Part shown: positions 8,566 through 16,483 of the stretch, one piece after another
How the letters are laid out: the number at the start of each line of letters is the position of its first letter
Position numbering within the stretch: position 1 is the first letter of the stretch
DNA from: Desertimonas sp963733085
GTDB taxonomy: Bacteria; Actinomycetota; Acidimicrobiia; Acidimicrobiales; Ilumatobacteraceae
Length of the DNA: 64,000 nt
Assembly: GCA_963733085.1 (NCBI GenBank)
Contig: CAVTBY010000009.1
Span: forward strand, 103,456 to 167,455
Direction: 5' to 3'
Made by a program: the position numbers and the translations under genes
The notes under the pieces: model-generated
Databases searched by the model: none
What the model was told of the DNA's origin: nothing
The model's input: the letters and a program-made list of their open reading frames with translations, nothing else

Positions 8566-8817
8566 GTGATCAACGACCACCTCGGCGAGCAACCCGACCC
8601 CCAGCTCCCGTTCCTCAAAGACCTCATCGACGAGCACGCCACCATCGCCGGCGACATCATCGAAGTCAGTACCGGCACCTGGGCGATCCACGGCTCGATC
8701 GCAGTCGACGGCGAAGTTCTCATGGCTGAGTACGACTCGCTCGACCAAGCACGTATCGCCCTCGGCAACCTCCCTCAGCAGACCACGGAACCGCCGGACC
8801 TGGGAGGTGAAAGGTGA
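8566..8817 (+). CDS. Small conserved protein, paralogue of the one at 3384
   Basis: 83 residues from a GTG. It shares with the 3384 product an early GEQPDPQ segment, IDEHATIAGDIIEV, TWAIHGSIAVDGEV and a YDSLDQARIAL end. It overlaps the next gene by four bases (GTGA), making it the first gene of the molybdopterin-oxidoreductase cluster. The function is unknown. The coupling suggests an accessory role for that enzyme, or a shared stress-related role with its paralogue. There are no Cys residues, membrane segments or signal. Confidence 0.7.
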   Translation: MINDHLGEQPDPQLPFLKDLIDEHATIAGDIIEVSTGTWAIHGSIAVDGEVLMAEYDSLDQARIALGNLPQQTTEPPDLGGER

Positions 8818-9420
8818 GGGTCGTTAGCCGAGGATTCGCCGGCAGACGTCGGCAGCCCGGTGCCGGGCTAATACCGCCGGGCCAGTACGTCGTTGATGAC
8901 TTTCCGGTGTTGTCGGCGGGGCCGACACCGTTCACGTCGCTGGAGGACTGGGACTTCACGATCATCGACGAGTCCGGGTCGGTGGCGGCACGCTGGACGT
9001 GGGACGAGTTCCGCGACCTGCCCGCGGAGGCACCGACGGTCGACATCCACTGTGTGACGAAATGGTCCAAGCTCGGCACCCGTTGGGAAGGTGTCGCGGT
9101 CGACACGCTGCTCGATGGCCTCGACGTCGATGCCGAGTTCGTGGTCGCCTTCGCCGACGGCGGCTACACCACGAACCTGCCTTTGGCAGACGTCAGCAAT
9201 GGTCAGGCGTGGGTCGTGTATGGCTTCGAAGGCGACGAACTCGAGCCAGAGCACGGCGGGCCGGCCCGGTTGTTGGTGCCGCATCTGTACTTCTGGAAGA
9301 GCGCCAAGTGGGTTCGAGGACTGCAGTTGATGAGCCGACGACGAGCCGGGCTTCTGGGAGAGCGTCGGCTACCACAACTACGGCGATCCCTGGCGTGAGC
9401 AGCGCTACTGGGGCGACTGA
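8814..9420 (+). CDS. Sulfite-oxidase-like molybdopterin oxidoreductase (one-base frameshift)
   Basis: The protein would be 201 residues when read across one extra base near 9336. PGQYVVDDFPVLSAGP and WDFTIIDESG lead into DIHCVTKWSKLGTRWEGV, whose Cys is the expected molybdenum ligand, then VVYGFEGDELEPEHGGPARLL and LYFWKSAKWVRG. The true end, DDEPGFWESVGYHNYGDPWR, is found only after shifting frame, and that frame stops at 9420. No twin-arginine signal is present, so this is a cytoplasmic member of the sulfite-oxidase fold family. The next gene, a flavin reductase, starts 5 bp later and is the obvious electron partner. Confidence 0.85.
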
Positions 9421-9425
9421 CCGGC

Positions 9426-10148
9426 GTGCAGTGGCTGGTCGCGACCGTCGCCGAAACGATCGCCGAGACGGCCAGCACCACCACCTTGCGACTCGACGTG
9501 CCCGGCTGGCAGGGTCATCGGGCAGGTCAGCACGTCGATGTCCGCCTCACCGCCGAAGACGGGTATCAGGCGCAGCGCAGCTACTCGATCGCGTCGCCAC
9601 CGGACACAGACCGCCTCGAGTTGACCGTCGTCCGCATTGACGACGGCGAGGTCTCCCCGTACCTGACCACGGTCGCCGAGGTTGGCGACCAGTTCGAGGT
9701 GCGCGGCCCGATCGGTGGGTGGTTCGTCTGGGACGGCGACGACACCACCCCGGTGCTGCTCGTCGGCGGTGGCTCGGGAGTAGTACCGCTGATGGCGATG
9801 ATGCGCCACCACGCCCGCACGGGCAGCACCGCGGCGATGCAGCTCGTCTACTCGGCGCGCACGCTCGGCGACGTCATCTACCGCGACGAGTTGACCACGC
9901 TCGCCGACAGCGGCCACCGGGCCGTCACCCTCACCCTCACCCGCGAGAGGTCACCAACGTGGACCGGAAATCGAGGACGCGTCGACACCGATCTGCTCGG
10001 TGAGGTCGGCTGGCCACCACAGGTTCGACCACGCTGCTACGTCTGTGGACCGACGCCGTTCGTCGAAGCCGTCAGCGTCGCGCTCGTCGGCCTCGGTCAC
10101 GATGCCGCCCTTGTCAAGACCGAACGCTTCGGACCCACAGGAGAATGA
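9426..10148 (+). CDS. FAD/NAD(P)-binding ferredoxin-reductase-type oxidoreductase
   Basis: 240 residues from a GTG five bases after the molybdopterin gene. RSYSIASPP is the flavin-binding RxYS motif in the beta-barrel domain (residues 1-100). VLLVGGGSGVVPLMAMMRH begins the nucleotide-binding domain, and YVCGPTPFVEAV is the conserved C-terminal CGP motif. There is no 2Fe-2S domain, so electrons probably pass from NAD(P)H through FAD straight to a partner, presumably the preceding enzyme. This pair plus a DUF6510 gene is a recurring actinobacterial arrangement as far as I recall. Confidence 0.9.
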   Translation: MQWLVATVAETIAETASTTTLRLDVPGWQGHRAGQHVDVRLTAEDGYQAQRSYSIASPPDTDRLELTVVRIDDGEVSPYLTTVAEVGDQFEVRGPIGGWFVWDGDDTTPVLLVGGGSGVVPLMAMMRHHARTGSTAAMQLVYSARTLGDVIYRDELTTLADSGHRAVTLTLTRERSPTWTGNRGRVDTDLLGEVGWPPQVRPRCYVCGPTPFVEAVSVALVGLGHDAALVKTERFGPTGE

Positions 10149-10149
10149 G

Positions 10150-10437
10150 ATGAGCCCACACCACCCTCTTGACGGCAACGCCACCGCCGGAGACCTCGCA
10201 GACATCTTCGCCTTCGACGCGACCCCGGCCGTCACCACCTGCGCCACCTGCAGCCACACCCATCCGATCGCCACGCTGCGCGCCTACGTGCGGGGACCCG
10301 GCATGGTGCTGCGCTGCGCCTCCTGCGACTCCGTCCAAGTCCGCTTCGTGCGCTCGCCCGCCCGTGCATGGCTCGACCTACGCGGCATCGAGATGATCGA
10401 ATTCCCGCTGCCCGTCGAAGCGACTGCTGGCGAATGA
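10150..10437 (+). CDS. DUF6510-like zinc-ribbon protein
   Basis: 95 residues from an ATG one base after the reductase stop. Two CxxC knuckles (CATC at about residue 30 and CASC about 30 residues later) frame a short beta hairpin and suggest a zinc ribbon. Between them is the HPIATLRAYVRGPGMVLR strand pair. The tail, WLDLRGIEMIEFPLP, resembles DUF6510 proteins as I recall them. The function is not known. Its position as last gene of the module points to maturation or regulation of the molybdenum enzyme. The frame is open upstream to 10000, but that part is antisense-like and is excluded. Confidence 0.8.
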   Translation: MSPHHPLDGNATAGDLADIFAFDATPAVTTCATCSHTHPIATLRAYVRGPGMVLRCASCDSVQVRFVRSPARAWLDLRGIEMIEFPLPVEATAGE

Positions 10438-10551
10438 GAACCGAGTCGTGACAGGCGCAGGTCGAGCCGGTGGATGTGAAGACCTCGCCCACGGCGCTCG
10501 GACGAGGAGGCAATCCCGCCGCCCCAGCGACGTGACCGTCGGAGGATCGAC

Positions 10552-10662
10552 ATGAAACTCGAGGTCATCGTCATCCGCGTCTCGGATGACGCTCAGGCGA
10601 GGCAGTTCCACGGAAGCCTCGGGTGCGGAATCGCCGCGGCAGAAAGCCGATCCGCGTGGTGA
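10552..10662 (+). pseudogene. N-terminal fragment of a VOC/glyoxalase-family gene
   Basis: 36 codons after an excellent ribosome site (GGAGG, then ATG). The MKLEVIVIRVSDDAQARQFH start is that of VOC proteins (compare LKLEGVVIPVSNVERSKAFY in the gene at 21958). After SLGCG the frame loses similarity and stops, so only the first beta-alpha unit survives. A frameshift or deletion removed the rest. Confidence 0.6.
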
Positions 10663-10901
10663 CCATGATCACCGCGGCCGTTGTGGTCATGTTGATCGCG
10701 GTCGCCGTGATCTGGTACCGGGTGGAGCGCGGATCCCAAGCGACGATTACGCATGACGACTTCGACGACGCCTACGACGAGTTCGTCACCAAGGGCGAGA
10801 TCGTCGACCCCGACCGGGACGCTGCGTGGCGGGACTTCGATGCCTGGCAGGTGGAGAGCGAGAAGGAACGTCGGTCTTGGGAGGAGGGGGCCGGCGAATG
10901 A
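10623..10901 (+). CDS. Small single-pass membrane protein, unknown
   Basis: 92 residues from a GTG; an internal ATG at 10665 is an alternative start. A basic N-terminus (RNRRGRKPIR) leads into one membrane helix, TMITAAVVVMLIAVAVIWY, with a charged C-terminal domain outside or inside (DDFDDAYDEFVTKGEIVDPD, then a Trp/Glu-rich end). It has the look of a type-I or tail-facing small membrane protein. It overlaps the VOC relic and therefore may have taken over that gene's ribosome site. No family is recognised. Confidence 0.5.
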   Translation: MRNRRGRKPIRVVTMITAAVVVMLIAVAVIWYRVERGSQATITHDDFDDAYDEFVTKGEIVDPDRDAAWRDFDAWQVESEKERRSWEEGAGE

Positions 10902-11113
10902 GCTGCTAGCGATGGCGGTGAGGCTGGCAGCCCATCACGTCGCCGGCGACGACGAGCCGCCACGTCTGAGGCGATTACTGAGCCGTCCGCCGGCGACATC
11001 TACGACGATGGGTACTGGTGATCGGGCAGTCGATGCTGGCGCGGCGACATCACCGGTGTCGTGTGACGCGCCTCATCGTACGATGCCTTGCAACCCGTGA
11101 AGGGAGGCATGGC

Positions 11114-11506
11114 ATGGCCGGAATCGCCATCATCACGGAGTCCTGCATCGACGTGAAGGACCGAGCCTGCGTCGACGTCTGCCCGGTGCAATGCATCTAC
11201 GAGTTCGACGCCGCCAACGGCGTGCTGTTCTCGGAGGTCGAGGCGGGCGGTGGCGTCGAGAACACCCATCAGCCGAACCCCGACACGATCGGCATCTTCG
11301 GCGACACCCTGCTGTACGTCAACACCGAGGAGTGCACCTCGTGCACCGCCTGCTACCAACCCGACGTGTGCCCGGTCGGAGCGATCTACTCCGAGGAACA
11401 GGTTCCCGACGGAGCGACCAACACGAAGTACAACCAGGCCGACGAGAACAAGGGACACGACCACACGTTCTTCGTCCAGCTCAGCCGCGACGTCTTCGCC
11501 GACTGA
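11114..11506 (+). CDS. Ferredoxin with two Fe-S cluster motifs
   Basis: 130 residues with a strong site (AGGGAGGC). The first cluster motif reads C-x6-C-x3-C-x3-C in CIDVKDRACVDVCPVQCIY. The second is CTSCTACYQPDVCPVGAIY (CxxCxxC with a CP), separated by about 50 residues. The spacing suits a 7Fe or 2[4Fe-4S] ferredoxin extended by an insert and a C-terminal tail, as in many actinobacterial ferredoxins. It is a cytoplasmic one-electron carrier. No partner gene is adjacent; it follows a 210-bp gap with no feature I can name. Confidence 0.9.
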   Translation: MAGIAIITESCIDVKDRACVDVCPVQCIYEFDAANGVLFSEVEAGGGVENTHQPNPDTIGIFGDTLLYVNTEECTSCTACYQPDVCPVGAIYSEEQVPDGATNTKYNQADENKGHDHTFFVQLSRDVFAD

Positions 11507-11601
11507 GGTTCACGCCCGGCGCTCGCCGATTGCGCGGGCGGTGCCGAGGACGGAGCGGACCAGGCGAACCGATCGCCGCGCGTCGCCGCTACGACTGCCG
11601 G

Positions 11602-12518
11602 TCACGACGAGAAGCCATCGACTTCGATCACGGCTTCGACGAATTGCTCCGGGGCTTCTTGGGGCAGGTTGTGTCCGACACCGCCGGAGATGGTTCGGTG
11701 CGAGTACTTGCCCGAGAACCTTGTCGCGTAGGTGCTCGGTTCGGGGTGGGGCGCACCGTTGGCGTCACCTTCGAGCGTGATCGTGGGCACCGTGATGATC
11801 GGGACTCGTGGCGAGTTGCTGCTCGAGGTCGTCGTATCTGCGATTCGCCGGGCGCCAGGCCGAGTCGCCAGCGATAGTTGTGGATGACGATGTCGACGTG
11901 ATCGGGGTTGTCGAAGGACGTCGCGCTCCGGTCGAACGTGTCGTCGTCGAAGTTCCACTGCGGTGAAGCGGTGCGCCAGATGAGCTTGGCGAAGTCGTGG
12001 CGGTACTTGTCGTATCCGGCCCGACCCCGTTCGGTGGCGAAGTAGAACTGGTACCACCAGGACAGTTCGGCCGGCGGTGGCAACGGGGCCGTGTTCATCT
12101 CGCGATTGCCGATCAGGTAGCCGCTCACGGACACCATGGCCTTGCACCGGTGCGGCCAGAGCGCGGCCACGACGTTGGCCGACCGCGCTCCCCAATCAAA
12201 GCCGCCGACGATCGCCGAGTCGATGCCCAACGCGTCCATCAGGTCGATCACGTCAACGGCGAGGGCCGACTGCTGGCCATTGCGAACCGTGTCGTCCGAG
12301 AGGAATCGGGTTGTGCCGTAGCCGCGGAGGAACGGCACCACCACCCGGTATCCGGCAGCCCCCAGCGTCGGGGCGACGTCGGCGTAGCTGTAGATGTCGT
12401 ACGGCCAGCCGTGCAGCAGCACGACTGGTTGACCGTCGGCGGGTCCGACCTCCACGTACCCGACGTCGAGCGGACCTGCCTCGACCTGCCGCACCGGCCC
12501 GAGTGGGTGTCCGTCCAC
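11602..12518 (-). CDS. Alpha/beta hydrolase, epoxide-hydrolase/dehalogenase-like (two frameshifts)
   Basis: About 304 residues read across two one-base insertions near 11830-11860. HGWPYDIYSYADVAPTL is the oxyanion loop, GGFDWGA the nucleophile elbow with Asp, as in haloalkane dehalogenase and epoxide hydrolases, and SGGVGHNLPQEAP carries the catalytic His in the restored frame. The bridging segment YDDLEQQLATSP is in a third frame, so both indels are needed to read the protein. It starts at a GTG that nearly abuts the stop of the hydrolase upstream (12520). Loss of function is possible, but sequence error is equally likely. Confidence 0.8.
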
Positions 12519-12519
12519 G

Positions 12520-13248
12520 TCAGCCGAGCTTGGCGATCGCGGCTTCGATCACGCCTGCGACGACGTCGGGCTTGGAGATCATGATCACGTGTGAGCCCTC
12601 GACCTCGGTGATCTCGGCGCCGGCCCGCTCGGCGTGGGCACGGACGACATCGGTCCCGGCCGCCTTGTCGTCGGTGGCCACGACCGCCCATGACGGCAGC
12701 GTCTTCCATGCCGGCACACCGGACGGCTCGCCGAACGCGAGATCGGCCACTGGTCGTTGGATGACACCGATCAACGCCGCCTGGGCATCGGTCAGGTCGG
12801 CCGCGAACGCGTCGCGTGCCTTCGCCGGGTCGATGAGGAACTCGGTGCCGGCACCGCTTCCGGTTGGGTACTGGCGTGGGACCAGCATCGTACCGAGGAC
12901 GCTGTCCTTGGAGGCACCTGTGACCTCGATCAGCTGCTCACCTTCGTCGGGGGCGAAGGCGGCGACGTAGACCAGGCCCACGACGTTGCTCGCGCCGGTC
13001 GCGGCGTTGCTGATCACCGCTCCGCCGTAGGAGTGGCCGACGGCAAGGACGGGACCGGGGATCTGCTCGAACACGCTGGCGACGTACGCGCTGTCGTGGG
13101 AGATGCCGCGCAGCGGGTTGGCGGCGGCGACGACCTGGACGCCGTTGGTCTGAAGGCGCTCGATGACGCCGTTCCAGCTGGAGCTGTCGGCGAAGGCGCC
13201 GTGCACGAGCACGACGGTCGGCGGTGAAGTGGTTGTTGCGTCGGACAT
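12520..13248 (-). CDS. Alpha/beta hydrolase
   Basis: 242 residues, starting at the ATG after AAGGAGGAAATCACC. The frame runs on upstream to 13596 but that is antisense to the redoxin gene. VVLVHGAFADSSSWNGVIERL, the elbow GHSYGG, and the SHVIMISKPD region with the catalytic His define it. It is a close paralogue of the secreted hydrolase at 4548 but lacks a signal peptide. It sits in a minus-strand block with a redoxin, an epoxide hydrolase and an SDR, probably a small detoxification or catabolic operon. The substrate is unknown. Confidence 0.9.
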   Translation of the reverse strand: MSDATTTSPPTVVLVHGAFADSSSWNGVIERLQTNGVQVVAAANPLRGISHDSAYVASVFEQIPGPVLAVGHSYGGAVISNAATGASNVVGLVYVAAFAPDEGEQLIEVTGASKDSVLGTMLVPRQYPTGSGAGTEFLIDPAKARDAFAADLTDAQAALIGVIQRPVADLAFGEPSGVPAWKTLPSWAVVATDDKAAGTDVVRAHAERAGAEITEVEGSHVIMISKPDVVAGVIEAAIAKLG

Positions 13249-13265
13249 GGTGATTTCCTCCTTGG

Positions 13266-14261
13266 TTATCCGAACGTGAACACGAAGGCCTCGACGCCGG
13301 CGTCGAGGAACTCGATCTCGAACCGACGACCGCCGATTGGCGCCGGCTGGCGGACCAGCTGGTACATCCGCTGGTAATCGGCGGTGCCGTCGCCGTCTCC
13401 GTCGATGTCGACGCCGTGTCCGGGGCCCGGCGCAGCGCCGTCGATGCGGACCTTGAACCGCACCGGTGGGTGCCCGAGCGGTGGCCCCATCACGAGATGC
13501 AGGTCGCGGGCGTGGAACTGAAACGAGATCGATCCGCCGGCCTCGTCCAGGTGCGCACGAACGGGACCCACCCGCCACCGGCCGGACAGCGCCCATTGGT
13601 TGCGGCGCATCCGGGCCGGCGCCGAGTAGACGTGGGGTTCGTCCGGCACGAGTCCGCCAGCTGAGATGAAGTTGACGGCGCGCCCGTAGCCGACGTAGGT
13701 CTCCGGTGACCCCAAGCTGGCCCAGTCGGCTGGTGCCTCGACACCAACAGGCTCGACTCGCACGAGGCCCTGATCGACGTCACGACCGGCCTCCCGCAGC
13801 AGCATCTGAAGGACCATCTCCGATGCCTCGTACTCGCCCTCGCCGAAGTGGTGGTGGCGCATCCGACCCTGGCCGTCGACGAAGTACAGAGCCGGCCAGT
13901 AGTGGTTGTCGAAGGCCTGCCAGACGGCGTAGTCGTTGTCGACCACGACCGGATAGCGGACGTCCATCTCCTTGAGGGCGCGGCCGACGTTGTCGAGGTC
14001 ACCCTCGAACTCGAACTCCGGCGTCTGCACGCCGACGACCACCAGCCCGAGGGCCGCGTACTTGTCCGCCCACGCCCGCACGTAGGGAAGCGAGCGGATC
14101 CAGTTGATGCAGGTGTAGGTGCCAAAGCTGACCAGGACCACGCCGTCCCGAAGCCCTGCCGGCGTCAGTGGTGTCGCGTTCAGCCAGGCAGTCGCCCCGT
14201 CGAACCCAGGCAGCCTGCCTTCGACGGGAAGCTCGTTGCGATGACGAAACATGCCCGGCAC
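13266..14261 (-). CDS. Redoxin-domain protein with DipZ-like C-terminal domain, CxxW active site
   Basis: 331 residues. Residues 30-170 form a thioredoxin-like AhpC/TSA domain: VLVSFGTYTCINWIRSLPYV, then VVVGVQTPEFEF and YPVVVDNDYAVWQAFDNHYWPALYFVD. The C-terminal half (SPETYVGYGRAVNF onward) resembles the extra domain found after thioredoxin in DipZ-like proteins. The usual CxxC is CINW, so the resolving Cys is missing and a classical disulfide exchange is unlikely; a one-Cys mechanism is possible. It has no signal peptide. It lies 4 bp from the epoxide hydrolase stop and so is in the same operon. Confidence 0.85.
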   Translation of the reverse strand: MPGMFRHRNELPVEGRLPGFDGATAWLNATPLTPAGLRDGVVLVSFGTYTCINWIRSLPYVRAWADKYAALGLVVVGVQTPEFEFEGDLDNVGRALKEMDVRYPVVVDNDYAVWQAFDNHYWPALYFVDGQGRMRHHHFGEGEYEASEMVLQMLLREAGRDVDQGLVRVEPVGVEAPADWASLGSPETYVGYGRAVNFISAGGLVPDEPHVYSAPARMRRNQWALSGRWRVGPVRAHLDEAGGSISFQFHARDLHLVMGPPLGHPPVRFKVRIDGAAPGPGHGVDIDGDGDGTADYQRMYQLVRQPAPIGGRRFEIEFLDAGVEAFVFTFG

Positions 14262-14264
14262 CGA

Positions 14265-15486
14265 TCAACGCAGCGACCGGAATGCCGCTCGCATCTCCGA
14301 CGAGAACAGCTCCGGCTGCTCCCAGGCGGCGAAGTGGCCGCCTCGGTCGAGCCGGTTGTAGTGGATGAGGTTCTCGGGATAGGCGCGCTCGGCCCAGCTC
14401 CTCGGCGCCTGATAGAGCTCGTCGGGGAAGACGCTGATGGCGAACGGGATGGTGATGTTCTTGGCGTCGAAGAAGGCGGCCTTGTTCTCCCAGTAGAGCC
14501 GGGCCGCCGAGACCCCGGTGTTCGTCAGCCAGTAGAGCGTGAGGTTGTCGAGGATGTCGTCTCGCGTGAGGTCGCCGGGCAGGCGCCCGTCGAGGATCTG
14601 GGCGATGAGCCCGGGCTGGCCGGTGCCGTCGCCGTGGTCGATCGCGAACGCCGCGAGATCGATGGGCGAGTCCGCCAGGCCGTACAGCGTCTGCGGGCGC
14701 GTCGACATGATCTGGGCGTAGGCGACGTGCTTCGCATAGAAGGCGCTCAACTGGTCGTAGGCGCGTCGCTCCTCGTCGGACAGACCGGATGGCGGCGGCT
14801 CGCCCCGCAGGTAGCCGTCTATTTCCGGGGGTGCGGTGCCGGGCATGTTGGAGTGGATCCCCAGTAGCTCCGGGGCGGCCTGCGCACCCATCTGCTGCGT
14901 GACGGCCGCACCCCAGTCGCCGCCCTGGGCGACGAACCGGGTGTAACCGAGGCGCTTCATCAGCACGACCCAGGCACGGGCGATACGGGCGGGATCCCAG
15001 CCGGTGGTGGTCGGCTTGGCGGAGAACCCGTGGCCGGGCAACGACGGGATGACGAGATGGAACGCGTCCTCGGCGCTTGCGCCGTGTGCCGTGGGATTGG
15101 TGAGCGGTTCGATGATCTTCAACTGCTCGATGATCGAGCCCGGCCATCCGTGCGTGACGATGAGGGGCAGCGCGTCCTCGATGCTGTGAGCGGACATGCA
15201 TGAAGTGAATGTCGAGCCCGTCGATCTCGGTCATGAAGTGCGGTAGGGCGTTGAGCTTCGCCTCGCACTTGCGCCAGTCGTAGTCGGTCGCCCAGTACCG
15301 GGCGAGTGCCTGCATGGTGGCGAGCGACACGCCCTGGGAGTCGTCGGTGACCGTTTCGCGATCCGGCCAGCGCGTCGCTGCGATGCGGCGACGCATGTCG
15401 TCCAGCGCCTCTTGCGGGACGTCGATCCGGAAGGGACGGACCGTGCCGTCAGCTGTTCCCGAGACGTTCGTGGCAAGGTCAGTCAT
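14265..15486 (-). CDS. Epoxide hydrolase (N-terminal EHN domain, one frameshift)
   Basis: 406 residues when one extra base near 15182 is ignored. The N-terminal EHN segment is clear (RPFRIDVPQEALDDMRRRIA, ATRWPDRE, YWATDYDWRKCEAKLNALPHF). The catalytic domain continues with LPLIVTHGWPGSIIEQ (oxyanion HGWP), GGDWGAAVTQ (nucleophile Asp), the lid, and the DRGGHFAAWEQPE region holding the His. This family hydrates epoxides, for example juvenile-hormone-like or xenobiotic epoxides. The start at 15486 has GAAAGGAGAGACCC before ATG. It is second in the block after the SDR. Confidence 0.88.
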
Positions 15487-15597
15487 GGGTCTCTCCTTTC
15501 GAGCCATCCTTAGGTTCGTCGTTGCGGAGTGACGTCGCACCGGGGTGTCTCCCTGGTCCTCACCGGGGGTGGGCGCCGCGACGGAGCAGTCCATGGC

Positions 15598-16369
15598 TCA
15601 CCGCTCAACGGATTGCTGGCCGCCGTCGATCTCGAACGTCGCGCCGGTGACGGCGGTGTTCGTCATGAGGTGGACGGCGAGCGCGGCGACGTCGGCAGGA
15701 CCGATGACTCGTCGAATCGGCAGCGTTGTCGCGAGCTGTTCGCGCCGTGCCCTCACCCGATCGCCGAGTATGGCCGCCGAGCCTGATGTGTCGACGAACC
15801 CGGCGGCGATCATGTTCACACGGATGGGTGCGAGCTCGGATGCGAGGCTCTTCGTCATTGCCGAGAGCGCAGCCGTGATCGCTGAAGTGAAGGCGGCTCC
15901 ACCGTTCGCATGCCGACCATCGGTGCATCCCGTGAAGAGCACCGTTCCACCCGGTCGGACGGTGTGCGGGGCCTCGCGAGCGACCTGCAGCGGAAGCAGC
16001 AGATGCGCCTCGAGGTCCGGACGTGCCGCGTCGACGTCGAAGTCGGCGAGCGATATGTCGCGGGGACCCGGTCCGGTGACCAACACGTGGTCAATGGGCG
16101 TCAGCAACTCGTCGAAGAACCTCCCGAGCCGCTGGAAGTCCGTCGCGTCGAAGGCGGCGATGCTGCCGTCAACCTCGAGACCCGCGAGCTGCACACGTTC
16201 GAGGGTCGCGGCCAGTGATGATCACCCTGGCGCCCTCTTCGTGTGCGCGCCGTGCCGTCGCAAGGCCGATGCCGGCGCTCCCACCGATCACGAGCAGCGA
16301 CTGCCCGGCGAGCTGGAGGCCGCGCGGGCTGCTGCCGGGCCTGTTGGGCACCAGGCCACCATGCGACAC
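15598..16369 (-). CDS. SDR-family protein lacking the YxxxK catalytic pair (one frameshift)
   Basis: About 256 residues across one extra base near 16195. The first frame holds LLVIGGSAGIGLATARRAHEEG (the TGxxxGIG equivalent). The second holds DGSIAAFDATDFQRLGRFF, the NNAG-equivalent HVLVTG, GTVLFTG and APIRVNMIAAGFVDT. Where SDRs have Tyr-x-x-x-Lys, this protein reads FTSAI, so neither catalytic residue is present. It may be a binding protein, or the family may use other residues. The start is a GTG at 16369 without a strong site. It is divergent from the LuxR-type regulator gene with 114 bp between them. Confidence 0.8.
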
Positions 16370-16483
16370 CGGCCGTCTCGTCGCACCAGGGGGATCGCCC
16401 GGTCAATGCGTGCCCGCAATGTTCGGTGCGACCAGGCGGTACTGTGTCTCGACGCTGGCTCGGACGCCGTGGGAGGTTGGCCG

